From assembly GCA_045132235.1 (NCBI GenBank), contig JBGURX010000019.1, positions 1-64,000 of the forward strand: DNA of 64,000 bases. Reading direction: 5' to 3'. Each line of letters begins with the position of its first letter. The first letter of the stretch is position 1. The DNA is from UBA1756 sp045132235. GTDB taxonomy: Bacteria > Bacteroidota > Bacteroidia > Bacteroidales > WCHB1-69. The translations under genes were made by a program, and so were the position numbers. This document shows, piece by piece, positions 34,720-42,425 of this stretch. The notes under the pieces are model-generated. The model did no database searches, was not told where the DNA came from, and saw only the letters and a program-made list of their open reading frames with translations.

Positions 34720-34756
34720 GGAAAAGCTGCACTGCGAAGTGCGGCTTTTCCGTTTT
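34720..34756 (+). terminator. Terminator of the rpmG transcript
   Basis: GGAAAAGC..GCACT pairs with AGTGC.GCTTTTCC around GCGA, followed by GTTTT. The stem has one internal U-G pair. Confidence 0.75.
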
Positions 34757-34815
34757 AAACCCATCCGTAATGCAAAAAAAGTGGCCGTCATCCATTACAA
34801 TTCCGAATTTAGTCG

Positions 34816-34823
34816 TATCTTTG
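34816..34823 (+). promoter_or_regulatory. -7 box for the toxin-antitoxin pair
   Basis: TATCTTTG followed by GCAGG lies 22 bp before the antitoxin start. Confidence 0.55.
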
Positions 34824-34845
34824 CAGGCTGAAAATTGTAATTAAA

Positions 34846-35064
34846 ATGATTAACGCCACACAAATGACCCCCACGCAGATACACCTGCTTAAACTGTTCT
34901 CTTTCGACAGAAGTGAAAGACGAGCTTTGGAAATTAAGGAGGTGTTAATGCGTTATTTTCAAAGCCAGCTTGATGTCGAAGCCGACCGTCTGTGGGACGA
35001 AGGAATTTTGGACCAAGAACGCCTTGACCAACTTCGTGGTGAAGACTTGCACGCAAAGAAATGA
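34846..35064 (+). CDS. Putative antitoxin of the PIN pair
   Basis: This 72-residue protein is predicted mostly helical: 'TPTQIHLLKLFSF', 'ERRALEIKEVLMRYFQSQLDVEADRLWDEG'. A Glu/Asp-rich C-terminus follows. It does not look like a classic RHH or AbrB DNA-binding domain. Small helical partners of this sort often precede COG1569-type PIN toxins. It overlaps the toxin start by four bases (ATGA). The antitoxin role rests on size, overlap and neighbour. Confidence 0.75.
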   Translation: MINATQMTPTQIHLLKLFSFDRSERRALEIKEVLMRYFQSQLDVEADRLWDEGILDQERLDQLRGEDLHAKK

Positions 35065-35477
35065 GACTCGTCCTTGACACCAACAGCCTGATACAATGCG
35101 TATCCCGCCGCAGCCGCTATCACGGTTTGTGGTTGTCATTTGTTAATGGTCACAATCAGTTGTGTGTCACAACTGAAATCCTGAACGAGTACATTGAAAT
35201 TCTTCAACGGGAAACCAACGAGACATTTGCCTCTCTGGTATTGGAAGTAATACTCAACAACCCGAACACACAATTTATTCAAACATTTTACAGATTTAAT
35301 CTTATCGCAGAAGACCCTGACGACAATAAATTCATAGATTGTGCCGTAGCCGCACAAGCCAAGTATATTGTTACGGAAGACCACCATTACAACATACTCC
35401 AACAAGTGGAGTTCCCTAAAGTAGACATTATCGGATTAGACGAGGCAATGAAGATGATTGTACACGACAAGGCTTAA
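35061..35477 (+). CDS. PIN-domain toxin (COG1569-type)
   Basis: This 138-residue PIN-fold protein carries the acidic residues of a metal-dependent ribonuclease: Asp6 ('MRLVLDTNSLIQ'), Glu in 'TTEILNEYIEIL' near 42, Asp in 'DPDDNKFIDCAVAA' near 92 and 'IVTEDHHY' near 112. The family is annotated as 'putative toxin component, PIN family'. RNA cleavage as the toxic act is family knowledge. The gene pair is AT-richer than the surrounding ribosomal and core genes, as expected of a mobile addiction module. Confidence 0.88.
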   Translation: MRLVLDTNSLIQCVSRRSRYHGLWLSFVNGHNQLCVTTEILNEYIEILQRETNETFASLVLEVILNNPNTQFIQTFYRFNLIAEDPDDNKFIDCAVAAQAKYIVTEDHHYNILQQVEFPKVDIIGLDEAMKMIVHDKA

Positions 35478-35581
35478 TGTCCTAAGGCAGCAGAATCCCC
35501 TTGCGCCCCGCGGACAAACTTGAGATCGAAAATTTCGACCTCAAAAATGGGATGGAATAAACCAATGTCTTTTTCAAATTG

Positions 35582-35690
35582 TTCACCCTAAAGGGGTGAG
35601 ATTTTCGTAACCCTAGATAAGGCCGTCAGGCCGCAATCTGGGGTAGGCAATGGCCTCGCGCGCCGCCCGCGGCACGGGCGGCAGGTACGG
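35582..35690 (+). repeat. Dispersed repeat, copy A
   Basis: The element reads TTCACCC..GGGGTGA, GTAACCC.AGA.AAGGCCG, then GGCCGCAATCTGGGGT, GGC.ATGGC, and CGCGGCACG. It aligns over its length with the reverse complement of copy B at 49735-49855. It has nested imperfect inverted repeats: a CACC/GGTG hairpin and a longer AACCC.AGA / TCT.GGGGT stem around two GGCC blocks. No protein is evident. Copy A is the more degenerate one. The 100 bp before it hold only an imperfect TTGAG..TCGAAA hairpin. Confidence 0.65.
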
Positions 35691-35709
35691 AAGAGCGGAA
35701 AGGGTTTGA

Positions 35710-36135
35710 CTACATTTTCTCCAACTCATAGGATATGTCTTCTGTCCACGATTCCCACCCAAGTTCACCAGTATTATAAGCAACACTTGCATTGCCTGAC
35801 ATCGACATCACTTTTTTTGAAAATTCATTCAGAGTAAGGTCAGCAGAAATTTTTTCCTGATGTTCTCCATTATACTCCACAAGAATGGACAACGTATTAT
35901 CTTTCAAGGCATATTCTCCTTCCCAATCAATGCCATCAATATGCAGCGTACATTTTCCACCATCCCTAAATTCCCACGTCTTCCCCTTTTCAAATACACT
36001 TGCATCTTCACCATCTACTATTGCCTTTGTAATCTTCCACTTGCCAACAATCTGTTTGTCCTTAGAACAGGATGAAAATGAAACCAACGCTGCCATACAA
36101 AGGCAGATTATTCCGATTAATCTATTTTTTGACAT
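35710..36135 (-). CDS. Lipocalin-like lipoprotein
   Basis: The 141-residue protein has a lipoprotein signal: 'GIICLCMAALVSFSSCS', with the lipobox Cys near residue 23. The mature part ('IVGKWKITKAIVDGEDASVFEKG', 'TWEFRDGGKCTLHIDG', 'GEYALKDNTLSILVE') matches lipocalin-like domains common in Bacteroidota lipoproteins (the 'GxW' opening and TWxF strand). Expected location is the inner face of the outer membrane or the surface. Ligand unknown. The gene is AT-rich and stands alone. Confidence 0.8.
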   Translation of the reverse strand: MSKNRLIGIICLCMAALVSFSSCSKDKQIVGKWKITKAIVDGEDASVFEKGKTWEFRDGGKCTLHIDGIDWEGEYALKDNTLSILVEYNGEHQEKISADLTLNEFSKKVMSMSGNASVAYNTGELGWESWTEDISYELEKM

Positions 36136-36201
36136 AACATACTAAATTTTAAGTATTTGAACAAACAAAACATTCACCTTGATCTTCAACAATCAACGCT
36201 G

Positions 36202-36209
36202 CAAAAATA
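36202..36209 (-). promoter_or_regulatory. -7 box for the lipoprotein gene
   Basis: TATTTTTG followed by GCAGC on the minus strand lies 66 bp before the start at 36135. Confidence 0.5.
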
Positions 36210-36261
36210 CACATTTTTTTCAATTGGTGAGAAAAACCTCTTCCGAATCACAAAAAGTATG

Positions 36262-36269
36262 TATCTTTG
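36262..36269 (+). promoter_or_regulatory. -7 box for the DUF1015 gene
   Basis: TATCTTTG followed by GCCGC lies 86 bp before the start at 36356. It is divergent from the box at 36202. Confidence 0.55.
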
Positions 36270-36355
36270 CCGCTCGAAAAAGAATAGCAGAAAACACCGA
36301 CCAGCCATCGCAACAACTTAATCATTAATAATTTAATAAATTAATAGTTTCCATT

Positions 36356-37621
36356 ATGAGCATCATCAAACCTTTCAAGGGCTTCCGCCCGCCCGTCGAC
36401 ATCGTCGAGAAACTGGCCTCCCGTCCGTATGACGTACTCAACTCCGCCGAAGCACGCGTAGAAGCTGCCGGCAACCCCTACAGCCTCCTGCATGTCACCA
36501 AGGCCGAGATCGACCTTCCCGAAGGCACCGACGAACACTCTCCCGAAGTGTATCTCCAAGTGGTGAAAAACTACAACCTGTTCAAAGACCTCGGCTGGCT
36601 GGTAAAGGATGAAGAGGAGAAACTCTACGTCTATGCCCAGAGCATGAACCCGAAGGATGCCAACGCCAAATGGCAGTACGGCATCGTGGCCTGCGCCTAT
36701 AGCGAGGACTATGTCAACAAGATCATCAAGAAACACGAGTTGACCCGCAAGGATAAAGAGGAAGACCGCATGAAACACGTGCGCATCACCAACGCCAACG
36801 TGGAACCCGTGTTCTTCGCCTATCCTGCCGTGGCCCGCATCGACGAGATCGTGGCCTCCGTCACTGCTAACAAGCCCATCTATGACTTCATCGCCAAGGA
36901 AGACGGCTTCGGCCATCGTTTCTGGGTTATCGACAACAAAGCCATGATCGCAGAACTCGTGGAGCTGTTCGCCACCAAAGTTCCCGCCATGTACATCGCC
37001 GACGGCCATCACCGCAGCGCCGCCGCCGCCCTCGTGGGACAGGAGAAGAAGGAGCAGAACCCGCACCACACCGGCAAGGAAGAGTACAACTACTTCATGA
37101 CCGTCATCTTCCCCGACAACCAGCTGAACATCATCGACTACAACCGCGTGGTGAAAGACCTCAACGGCCTCACCAAGGAGCAGTTCATCGCCGCCGTGAG
37201 CGAGAGCTACGACGTGCAGGACATGGGCACTGGCATCTACAAGCCCGCCAAGCTGCACGAGTTCAGCATGTACCTCGACGGCCACTGGTACAAGATGACC
37301 GCCAAGGCCGGCACCTTCGACGACAACGACCCGATCGGCGTGCTGGACGTGACCATCCTCAGCAACCTCGTACTTGACAAAGTGCTCGGCATCAAGGATC
37401 TCCGCACCGACAAGCGCATCGACTTCGTGGGCGGTATCCGCGGCCTCGGCGAACTGAAACGCCGCGTCGATAACGGCGAGATGAAGGTCGCCTTCGCCCT
37501 CTACCCGGTGAGCATGAAGCAGATCATCGACATCGCCGACACCGGCAACATCATGCCTCCGAAGACCACCTGGTTCGAGCCGAAACTGCGCTCCGGCCTC
37601 GTGATCCACGAACTCTGCTAA
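36356..37621 (+). CDS. DUF1015 domain protein
   Basis: This 421-residue cytosolic protein is a full-length DUF1015 member: it opens 'MSIIKPFKGFRPP' and 'LASRPYDVLNSAEA', has 'YIADGHHRSAAA' near residue 222, 'DYNRVVKDLNG' near 260 and ends in 'MPPKTTWFEPKLRSGLVIHEL'. The HH in the GHHR motif is typical. In many Bacteroidota and clostridia the gene lies next to serC and serA and is linked to serine metabolism by context. Here those genes are absent. A strong terminator follows. Confidence 0.9.
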   Translation: MSIIKPFKGFRPPVDIVEKLASRPYDVLNSAEARVEAAGNPYSLLHVTKAEIDLPEGTDEHSPEVYLQVVKNYNLFKDLGWLVKDEEEKLYVYAQSMNPKDANAKWQYGIVACAYSEDYVNKIIKKHELTRKDKEEDRMKHVRITNANVEPVFFAYPAVARIDEIVASVTANKPIYDFIAKEDGFGHRFWVIDNKAMIAELVELFATKVPAMYIADGHHRSAAAALVGQEKKEQNPHHTGKEEYNYFMTVIFPDNQLNIIDYNRVVKDLNGLTKEQFIAAVSESYDVQDMGTGIYKPAKLHEFSMYLDGHWYKMTAKAGTFDDNDPIGVLDVTILSNLVLDKVLGIKDLRTDKRIDFVGGIRGLGELKRRVDNGEMKVAFALYPVSMKQIIDIADTGNIMPPKTTWFEPKLRSGLVIHELC

Positions 37622-37642
37622 ACAGAATGAAACCATCATCCC

Positions 37643-37678
37643 AGAGCGGCTGCCCCAGTGGGCAGCCGCTCTTTTTTT
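37643..37678 (+). terminator. Terminator of the DUF1015 gene
   Basis: AGAGCGGCTGCC and GGCAGCCGCTCT form a 12-bp stem around a 6-nt loop, followed by seven T. Confidence 0.92.
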
Positions 37679-37716
37679 ATAAAACCAACTATCGTATTTA
37701 TTTTCTGAAATTTATG

Positions 37717-37724
37717 TATTTTTG
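37717..37724 (+). promoter_or_regulatory. -7 box for the Pro-rich exported protein
   Basis: TATTTTTG followed by GCAGC lies 26 bp before the start at 37751. Confidence 0.6.
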
Positions 37725-37750
37725 CAGCGATAATACATCACCAAAAAATT

Positions 37751-38845
37751 ATGAAAAAAATCGCTTTATTCGTCGCTGCATTATTTTCGGCGATGACCCT
37801 CTGTGCCCAGATACCGCCCGTGAGTCCTGCCGCCTGCGCGGAATGCGGAGCCAAAAACGGCGAACCCCACAAGTCTTGGTGTCCCTACGCCCCGCAACAA
37901 GAGCCCGAGCCTGAACCGGAACACTACTCCGACCCCGTCACGCCGCCGGCTCCAACCCCTACTACCCCGCCAGCCTCGCACTACACCGCACCCGACGCCG
38001 CTTCCACAGCATACGTCAAACCTGATTTCTCCATGATGTCGCATCCCACCGTGCAAGCCAGGCCGCTGTTCTCCGGCATCAACGAGCACAGCCTCACGGT
38101 GGCGCCGACCGAACTCACCAGCCAAACCCAATGGGGCGAGGTGGATTTGAAAAGCATCGGTTCCTTCACGTACGACATCTGCCGCTACTCCCATTACAAC
38201 AATACTGCCGTGGTGCTGGGCCATACCCACCCCAATGGCGCGGTGGAATGGAAAATTCTGAAAAAATATCCCTACGGATACTATAATGAATGGGAGTTTG
38301 CAGATGAGAACCAAGAGGGAGTGAGCATTGTGAATGTCCATTTCGAGGCAGAAGGCAACTTCATCTTTGTGGACTACAGCGACGGTACGAACCGCGTTTT
38401 GGATGCTTGGGGAAATATGTGCTTTGTCTCAAAGAATAACGAAGTCAGACTGTTGGATTTCAGAGATGGAAACCGCTATTTCTTTGAAGTGTGGGACAGG
38501 GAATCATCGCAATACATGTTGTGGACCGTGGAGAACAGGGAGAGAGAGCTCATAGGCATCTCCAAGAAAGAGATACAATACTTTGACAATGCGTTTGTGA
38601 CATTTGATTTTAATTACAGCATCAGAGACTATAACGGGGAAATGCTATCGCTCAACATGGATGGCCGTGAGGTGAAGTTTTTTGATGATGTGACAGTCTA
38701 TCAGGACGATGTAAAATGGCATTTTGTGATTACGGCCAACAAATGGGGCACACCCCAATACACCATCGTCACATCCGATTTGAAGCAGTTTGGCGGCTGG
38801 TATGCCACCATGGGCGACCTGCAAAAAACATGGGCGAACCGCTAA
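37751..38845 (+). CDS. Exported protein with Cys-motif and Pro-rich linker, unknown
   Basis: I do not recognise the 364-residue protein. A signal peptide ('MKKIALFVAALFSAMTLCAQ') is followed by a compact Cys motif ('CAECGAKNGEPHKSWC', about 29-44) that could bind a metal or form disulfides. Next is a Pro/Glu/Thr linker ('QEPEPEPEH', 'TPPAPTPTTPPAS', to about 80). The C-terminal 270 residues alternate beta strands with WG and DG turns ('NVHFEAEGNFIFVDYSDGTNRVLD', 'VRLLDFRDGNRYFFEVWD'), like a small beta-propeller or barrel of sensor type. Likely periplasmic or surface-exposed. No T9SS tail is seen. Confidence 0.7.
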   Translation: MKKIALFVAALFSAMTLCAQIPPVSPAACAECGAKNGEPHKSWCPYAPQQEPEPEPEHYSDPVTPPAPTPTTPPASHYTAPDAASTAYVKPDFSMMSHPTVQARPLFSGINEHSLTVAPTELTSQTQWGEVDLKSIGSFTYDICRYSHYNNTAVVLGHTHPNGAVEWKILKKYPYGYYNEWEFADENQEGVSIVNVHFEAEGNFIFVDYSDGTNRVLDAWGNMCFVSKNNEVRLLDFRDGNRYFFEVWDRESSQYMLWTVENRERELIGISKKEIQYFDNAFVTFDFNYSIRDYNGEMLSLNMDGREVKFFDDVTVYQDDVKWHFVITANKWGTPQYTIVTSDLKQFGGWYATMGDLQKTWANR

Positions 38846-38911
38846 CTGGCGATTCGCCCACACAATCGATATAAGAATGTTGAATGACCGATAGGTTACC
38901 GCAGCGGACCT

Positions 38912-39778
38912 CTATCCGAGGTACGATCTGAGGTTTTTGCACTTGGCCTGGTTCTTGAGACGGCGGATGGCCTTCTCTTTGATCTGGCGCACACGCTCGC
39001 GGGTGAGGTTCTGCCGCTCAGCGATTTCCTCGAGCGTCCACGGGTGCTTCTCACCGTCAAGACCGAAATAGAGCTTGATGATGTCGGCCTCGCGCTCGGG
39101 AAGAGTGGCGATGGTACGGTTAATCTCCTGACGCAAAGACTCATACAGCAGCTCTCTGTCTGGCGGCGTGGAATCTTCCGACTTGAGCACGTCGTACATG
39201 TTGTTGTCCTTGTCCTGCGTGAGGGAGGCGTCCATGGAGAGGTGGCGCGACGAGTTGCGCATCGAGTCCTTCACCTCCGCCTCGGTGATGTCGAGGAGGG
39301 CGGCGATTTCATCGGCGCGGGGTTCGCGCTCGTACTCCTGCTCCAGATAGGCGTATGCCTTGTTGATCTTGTTGATGGTACCGATCTTGTTCAGCGGCAG
39401 ACGCACGATACGCGACTGCTCGGCCAGCGCCTGCAGGATGGACTGGCGGATCCACCAAACGGCGTAGGAGATGAATTTGAAACCGCGGGTTTCGTCGAAA
39501 CGCTGGGCGGCCTTGATGAGGCCAAGGTTACCTTCGTTGATCAGGTCAGGAAGACTAAGTCCCTGATTCTGATACTGCTTGGCCACGGAGACCACAAAAC
39601 GGAGGTTAGCCTTGGTGAGCTTCTCCAGTGCAGCTTGGTCGCCTTCTTTGATTTTGCGGGCCAGCTCCACCTCTTCCTCCGCCGTAATCAGCTCCACTTT
39701 GCCAATGTCGTGCAGATATTTGTCTAACGAAGCAGTTTCTCGATTGGTTACCTGTTTAGTGATATTGAGTTGTCTCAT
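38912..39778 (-). CDS. rpoD: Primary sigma factor RpoD (Bacteroidota sigma-ABfr type)
   Basis: This 288-residue protein is the housekeeping sigma factor in its short Bacteroidota form, lacking region 1.1 and the non-conserved insert. Region 1.2 starts 'SLDKYLHDIGKVELITAEEE'. Region 2 has 'LRFVVSVAKQYQNQGL' and 'RFDETRGFKFISYAVWWIRQSI' (-10 recognition). Region 3 is 'LPLNKIGTINKINKAY'. Region 4 carries 'LPEREADIIKLYFGL' and the helix-turn-helix 'TLEEIAERQNLTRERVRQI'. It would recognise the TTG/TAnnTTTG promoters listed across this window. It stands alone, with its promoter overlapping the intergenic region at 39857. Confidence 0.97.
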   Translation of the reverse strand: MRQLNITKQVTNRETASLDKYLHDIGKVELITAEEEVELARKIKEGDQAALEKLTKANLRFVVSVAKQYQNQGLSLPDLINEGNLGLIKAAQRFDETRGFKFISYAVWWIRQSILQALAEQSRIVRLPLNKIGTINKINKAYAYLEQEYEREPRADEIAALLDITEAEVKDSMRNSSRHLSMDASLTQDKDNNMYDVLKSEDSTPPDRELLYESLRQEINRTIATLPEREADIIKLYFGLDGEKHPWTLEEIAERQNLTRERVRQIKEKAIRRLKNQAKCKNLRSYLG

Positions 39779-39856
39779 TTCAAAACTTTTTGCTGCCTTT
39801 TACGGCGGTTATTTTCATTTTGTTACACATAAAAATCCCGCTGCCGAAAAAGTTTG

Positions 39857-39864
39857 CAAAAGTA
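39857..39864 (-). promoter_or_regulatory. -7 box of rpoD
   Basis: TACTTTTG on the minus strand lies 78 bp before the rpoD start. A TTTG at 39880-39877 is too close to be a canonical -33 element. Confidence 0.5.
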
Positions 39865-39975
39865 CAACTTTTTGGCCAAAAAATCGGTTCGTTTTCGGTG
39901 TTTTTTTCAAAAAAATTATTCCTTTTTTATATGATTTTGATGAATTTTACGTTTTTATCAAAAACCATTCCCATC

Positions 39976-40662
39976 ATGCGCCGACGTATCACCGCCATCA
40001 TGACCTTTTTTAGCCTCGTTCTGCTGATGTTTTCGGGCACTGCCCGCGCACAGAACCTCAATGAGATCCTTCTTCATTTTTCGGAAGAGGAGATGGAAGT
40101 GCCCGTCGCGGTGCGCCAGAAAATGGTGGAAGAGAAAGGGAATACCCTGCTGAACTACAGCAACTACAAGCTGCTGGTGTATGACAAGCGTGCCGGATTC
40201 CTACAGATCCGCACCCCGTTGGATGTCACCTACGAGATTGCCACGTGGCGCCGCGACGGTCACGGCGACCTGCTGGTGGCTCTCTGCGAAACCCGCTGCG
40301 GCAACAGCTGCGGCTCGAAAATCTCCTTCTACGCCGTCACCAAGGAAGCCGACGAGGAGGTGTGGCAACCGCTTCCCACCGAAGACTACATTCCCACCTT
40401 CACCCTTGACGACATTTTCAACGAACAGAAACTCTCCAAGAACTACCTCACCACCGAAACCGTTTTGAAGGACTTTGAACTCAAAACCCAGTTCATGCTG
40501 CCGCAGAGCGGGCACGACATCATCGTGATTTTCACCTGTTTGGATGAATTGGACAAAAAAGAATACCAACGCATTTACAAGTATCTGGACGGCGTGATGC
40601 TGGACCTGATTTGGAAGAAAGGTACTTTCATCAAGAGCGATCCCTATTTTCCAGCCTATTAA
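39976..40662 (+). CDS. DUF3256 family exported protein
   Basis: The start at 39976 gives 228 residues with a signal peptide ('ITAIMTFFSLVLLMFSGTARA'). A Met at 40000 would give a shorter signal. The frame upstream overlaps rpoD promoter sequence and is rejected. Features of DUF3256 include 'LLHFSEEEMEVPVAVRQKMVEE', 'TYEIATWRRDGHGDLLVALCETRCGNSCGS' split mid-protein with four Cys in 'CETRCGNSC', and 'LDGVMLDLIWKKGTFI' at the end. It is a Bacteroidales-specific periplasmic family with no known function. It is 22 bp upstream of murF and probably co-transcribed. Confidence 0.82.
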   Translation: MRRRITAIMTFFSLVLLMFSGTARAQNLNEILLHFSEEEMEVPVAVRQKMVEEKGNTLLNYSNYKLLVYDKRAGFLQIRTPLDVTYEIATWRRDGHGDLLVALCETRCGNSCGSKISFYAVTKEADEEVWQPLPTEDYIPTFTLDDIFNEQKLSKNYLTTETVLKDFELKTQFMLPQSGHDIIVIFTCLDELDKKEYQRIYKYLDGVMLDLIWKKGTFIKSDPYFPAY

Positions 40663-40684
40663 AACGACCATAACCTTTGCTATC

Positions 40685-41956
40685 ATGATAGAGAAAATTT
40701 ACGAGGCTTTTCTGAGCCATCCCAAAATCTGCACCGACACCCGCAACATACAGGCTGACAGTCTGTTTTTTTGTTTGAAAGGCGAAAATTTCGACGGCAA
40801 CACCTTTGCGCTGCAAGCGTTGGAGGCGGGTGCCGCCTACGTGGTCACCAACCGGCAGGATTTAAGGGGCAATGACCGCTGCTTTGTGGTGGACGACACG
40901 TTGGCCACCTTGCAGCAGCTGGCACGGCACCACCGCCACCAGTTCACCATCCCCTTCATCGGCATCACCGGCACCAACGGCAAAACCACCACCAAGGAGC
41001 TGACGGCCCAGGTTTTGCAGACGAAATACCGCGTCACCTTCACCCAAGGCAATCTCAACAACCACATCGGCGTGCCGCTCACACTGCTCACGGTGAATGC
41101 CGACACCGAAATCGCCATCATCGAGATGGGCGCCAACCATCCGGGCGAGATCGCCGACCTGTGCCGCATCGCCGAGCCCACCCACGGTCTCATCACCAAC
41201 ATCGGCGTAGCCCATATCGAAGGCTTCGGCTCGCCGGAGAACATCGTCAAGACCAAGCGCGCCTTGTACGAGTCGGTGATGGAACGCAAGGGAACCCTCT
41301 TCGTGAACGCCGCCGACCCGGTGCTCACTGGCTGCGCGGGCAGTTACCAGCCGCAAGTGCGCTACGGCAACACGGCCGACAGCACCTGCCACGGCACCAT
41401 TACCGACATGAACCCCTGCCTCACCATCGAAGCCGACGGCGTGTCCATCGCCACGCACCTCACCGGCGAGTACAACCTGAACAACCTGCTCGGCGCAATG
41501 GCTGTGGGCAAACACTTCGGCGTCAGCACCGAACAGGCCGCCCAGTCCATTGAAGCGTACATGCCCAGCAACCACCGCTCACAGATCATCCAGGCCGGCA
41601 GCAGTACCATCATCGCCGACTACTACAACGCCAACCCCACCAGCATGACAGCTGCCCTGCTCAACCTCGCCCATCTCCCCCACCCCGACAAGTACGCCAT
41701 ACTCGGCGACATGCTCGAACTCGGCAGCGTGAGCGAACAGGAGCACCGCAATATCATCAGCCTCTGCCATGAGCATCACATCCAGCCCATCTTTGTCGGA
41801 GCCATCTTCCACCAACTTGCACCGGAACAAGCATTTGAAAACGTGGAGCAGGCCAACCGATACCTTGCCGCCCATCCCATCCACCACTCCATGATTCTCA
41901 TCAAAGGCTCCAGAGGCATTCATCTTGAAAAAATATCCACAGAGAATTTTCTATAA
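40685..41956 (+). CDS. murF: UDP-N-acetylmuramoyl-tripeptide--D-alanyl-D-alanine ligase
   Basis: MurF adds D-Ala-D-Ala to UDP-MurNAc-tripeptide, the last cytoplasmic step of the peptidoglycan precursor. The 423-residue protein has all three Mur ligase domains: N-terminal UDP-binding ('SHPKICTDTRNIQADSLFFCLKG'), central ATPase with P-loop 'GITGTNGKTTTKE' near residue 100 and 'IIEMGANHPGEIADL' near 145, and C-terminal 'DYYNANPTSMTAAL' near 315. The C-terminus is shorter than in E. coli MurF (452 residues). The stop codon lies inside the inverted repeat that brackets the next gene. Confidence 0.95.
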   Translation: MIEKIYEAFLSHPKICTDTRNIQADSLFFCLKGENFDGNTFALQALEAGAAYVVTNRQDLRGNDRCFVVDDTLATLQQLARHHRHQFTIPFIGITGTNGKTTTKELTAQVLQTKYRVTFTQGNLNNHIGVPLTLLTVNADTEIAIIEMGANHPGEIADLCRIAEPTHGLITNIGVAHIEGFGSPENIVKTKRALYESVMERKGTLFVNAADPVLTGCAGSYQPQVRYGNTADSTCHGTITDMNPCLTIEADGVSIATHLTGEYNLNNLLGAMAVGKHFGVSTEQAAQSIEAYMPSNHRSQIIQAGSSTIIADYYNANPTSMTAALLNLAHLPHPDKYAILGDMLELGSVSEQEHRNIISLCHEHHIQPIFVGAIFHQLAPEQAFENVEQANRYLAAHPIHHSMILIKGSRGIHLEKISTENFL

Positions 41957-42353
41957 CAAGTTATCAACCAAAATTTTATCTATGAAAAAAAGGCTTACCC
42001 TCTTTATCCTCGCACTCCTCACCGCAGGCTATACGTTTGGACAGACCGTGTATAGCTGCGACTACAAATACGATGCGGATGTGAAGGTGTATGTAACTGA
42101 TTACAAATATGATGCAGACCTCGTGGTGTATAAATGCAGCTACAAGTACGATGTCACCGGCAACAACGGTCTGTGGTATTTCTGCGACCACAAGTACGAC
42201 GCGAAAAAGAAAATCTATTTCGTGGACCACAAATACGATGCGGATCTGGTCATCTACTTCACCGACTACAAATACGACGCCGGCTGGCGCAAGCAAGAGA
42301 AAAAGCACCTCATGTACTGAGGATTATCAAAAAAAATCTGTTGATAACTTGTT
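41955..42353. repeat. 14-bp perfect inverted repeats flanking the DUF6150 gene
   Basis: AACAAGTTATCAAC at 41955-41968 is the exact reverse complement of GTTGATAACTTGTT at 42340-42353. The two arms surround the DUF6150 gene and nothing else. The left arm begins in the murF stop codon. The TTATCAAC core loosely recalls DnaA boxes. Confidence 0.85.
41982..42320 (+). CDS. DUF6150 family exported repeat protein
   Basis: The start at 41982 gives 112 residues with a signal peptide ('MKKRLTLFILALLTAGYTFGQ'). The mature 90 residues are nearly all repeats of about 13-14 residues built on 'YKYDADxxVYxxD': six to seven units, e.g. 'DYKYDADVKVYVT', 'DYKYDADLVVYKC', 'DHKYDAKKKIYFV'. One longer unit holds 'GNNGLWYFC'. 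The two Cys are at unit ends. Regular Tyr/Asp strands suggest a small beta-solenoid or beta-hairpin stack in the periplasm or at the surface. Function unknown. It is bracketed by 14-bp inverted repeats. Confidence 0.8.
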   Translation: MKKRLTLFILALLTAGYTFGQTVYSCDYKYDADVKVYVTDYKYDADLVVYKCSYKYDVTGNNGLWYFCDHKYDAKKKIYFVDHKYDADLVIYFTDYKYDAGWRKQEKKHLMY

Positions 42354-42385
42354 GAAAACTCTTCCGTCAGCTGATATCTCTTTTA

Positions 42386-42393
42386 TAACTTTG
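42386..42393 (+). promoter_or_regulatory. -7 box for the TPR protein operon
   Basis: TAACTTTG lies 33 bp before the start at 42426. Confidence 0.55.
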
Positions 42394-42425
42394 TAAATTG
42401 GATTTAAAAATGAATATCGCTGATT

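Noticed and set aside
36341..37639. 432-codon minus-strand open frame opposite the DUF1015 gene
   Set aside because: A shadow of codon bias with no recognisable motif. DUF1015 is well matched on the plus strand.
41955..42353. A chromosomal replication origin at the TTATCAAC sites
   Set aside because: Only two sites are present, there is no DnaA gene and no AT-rich unwinding region with clustered boxes.
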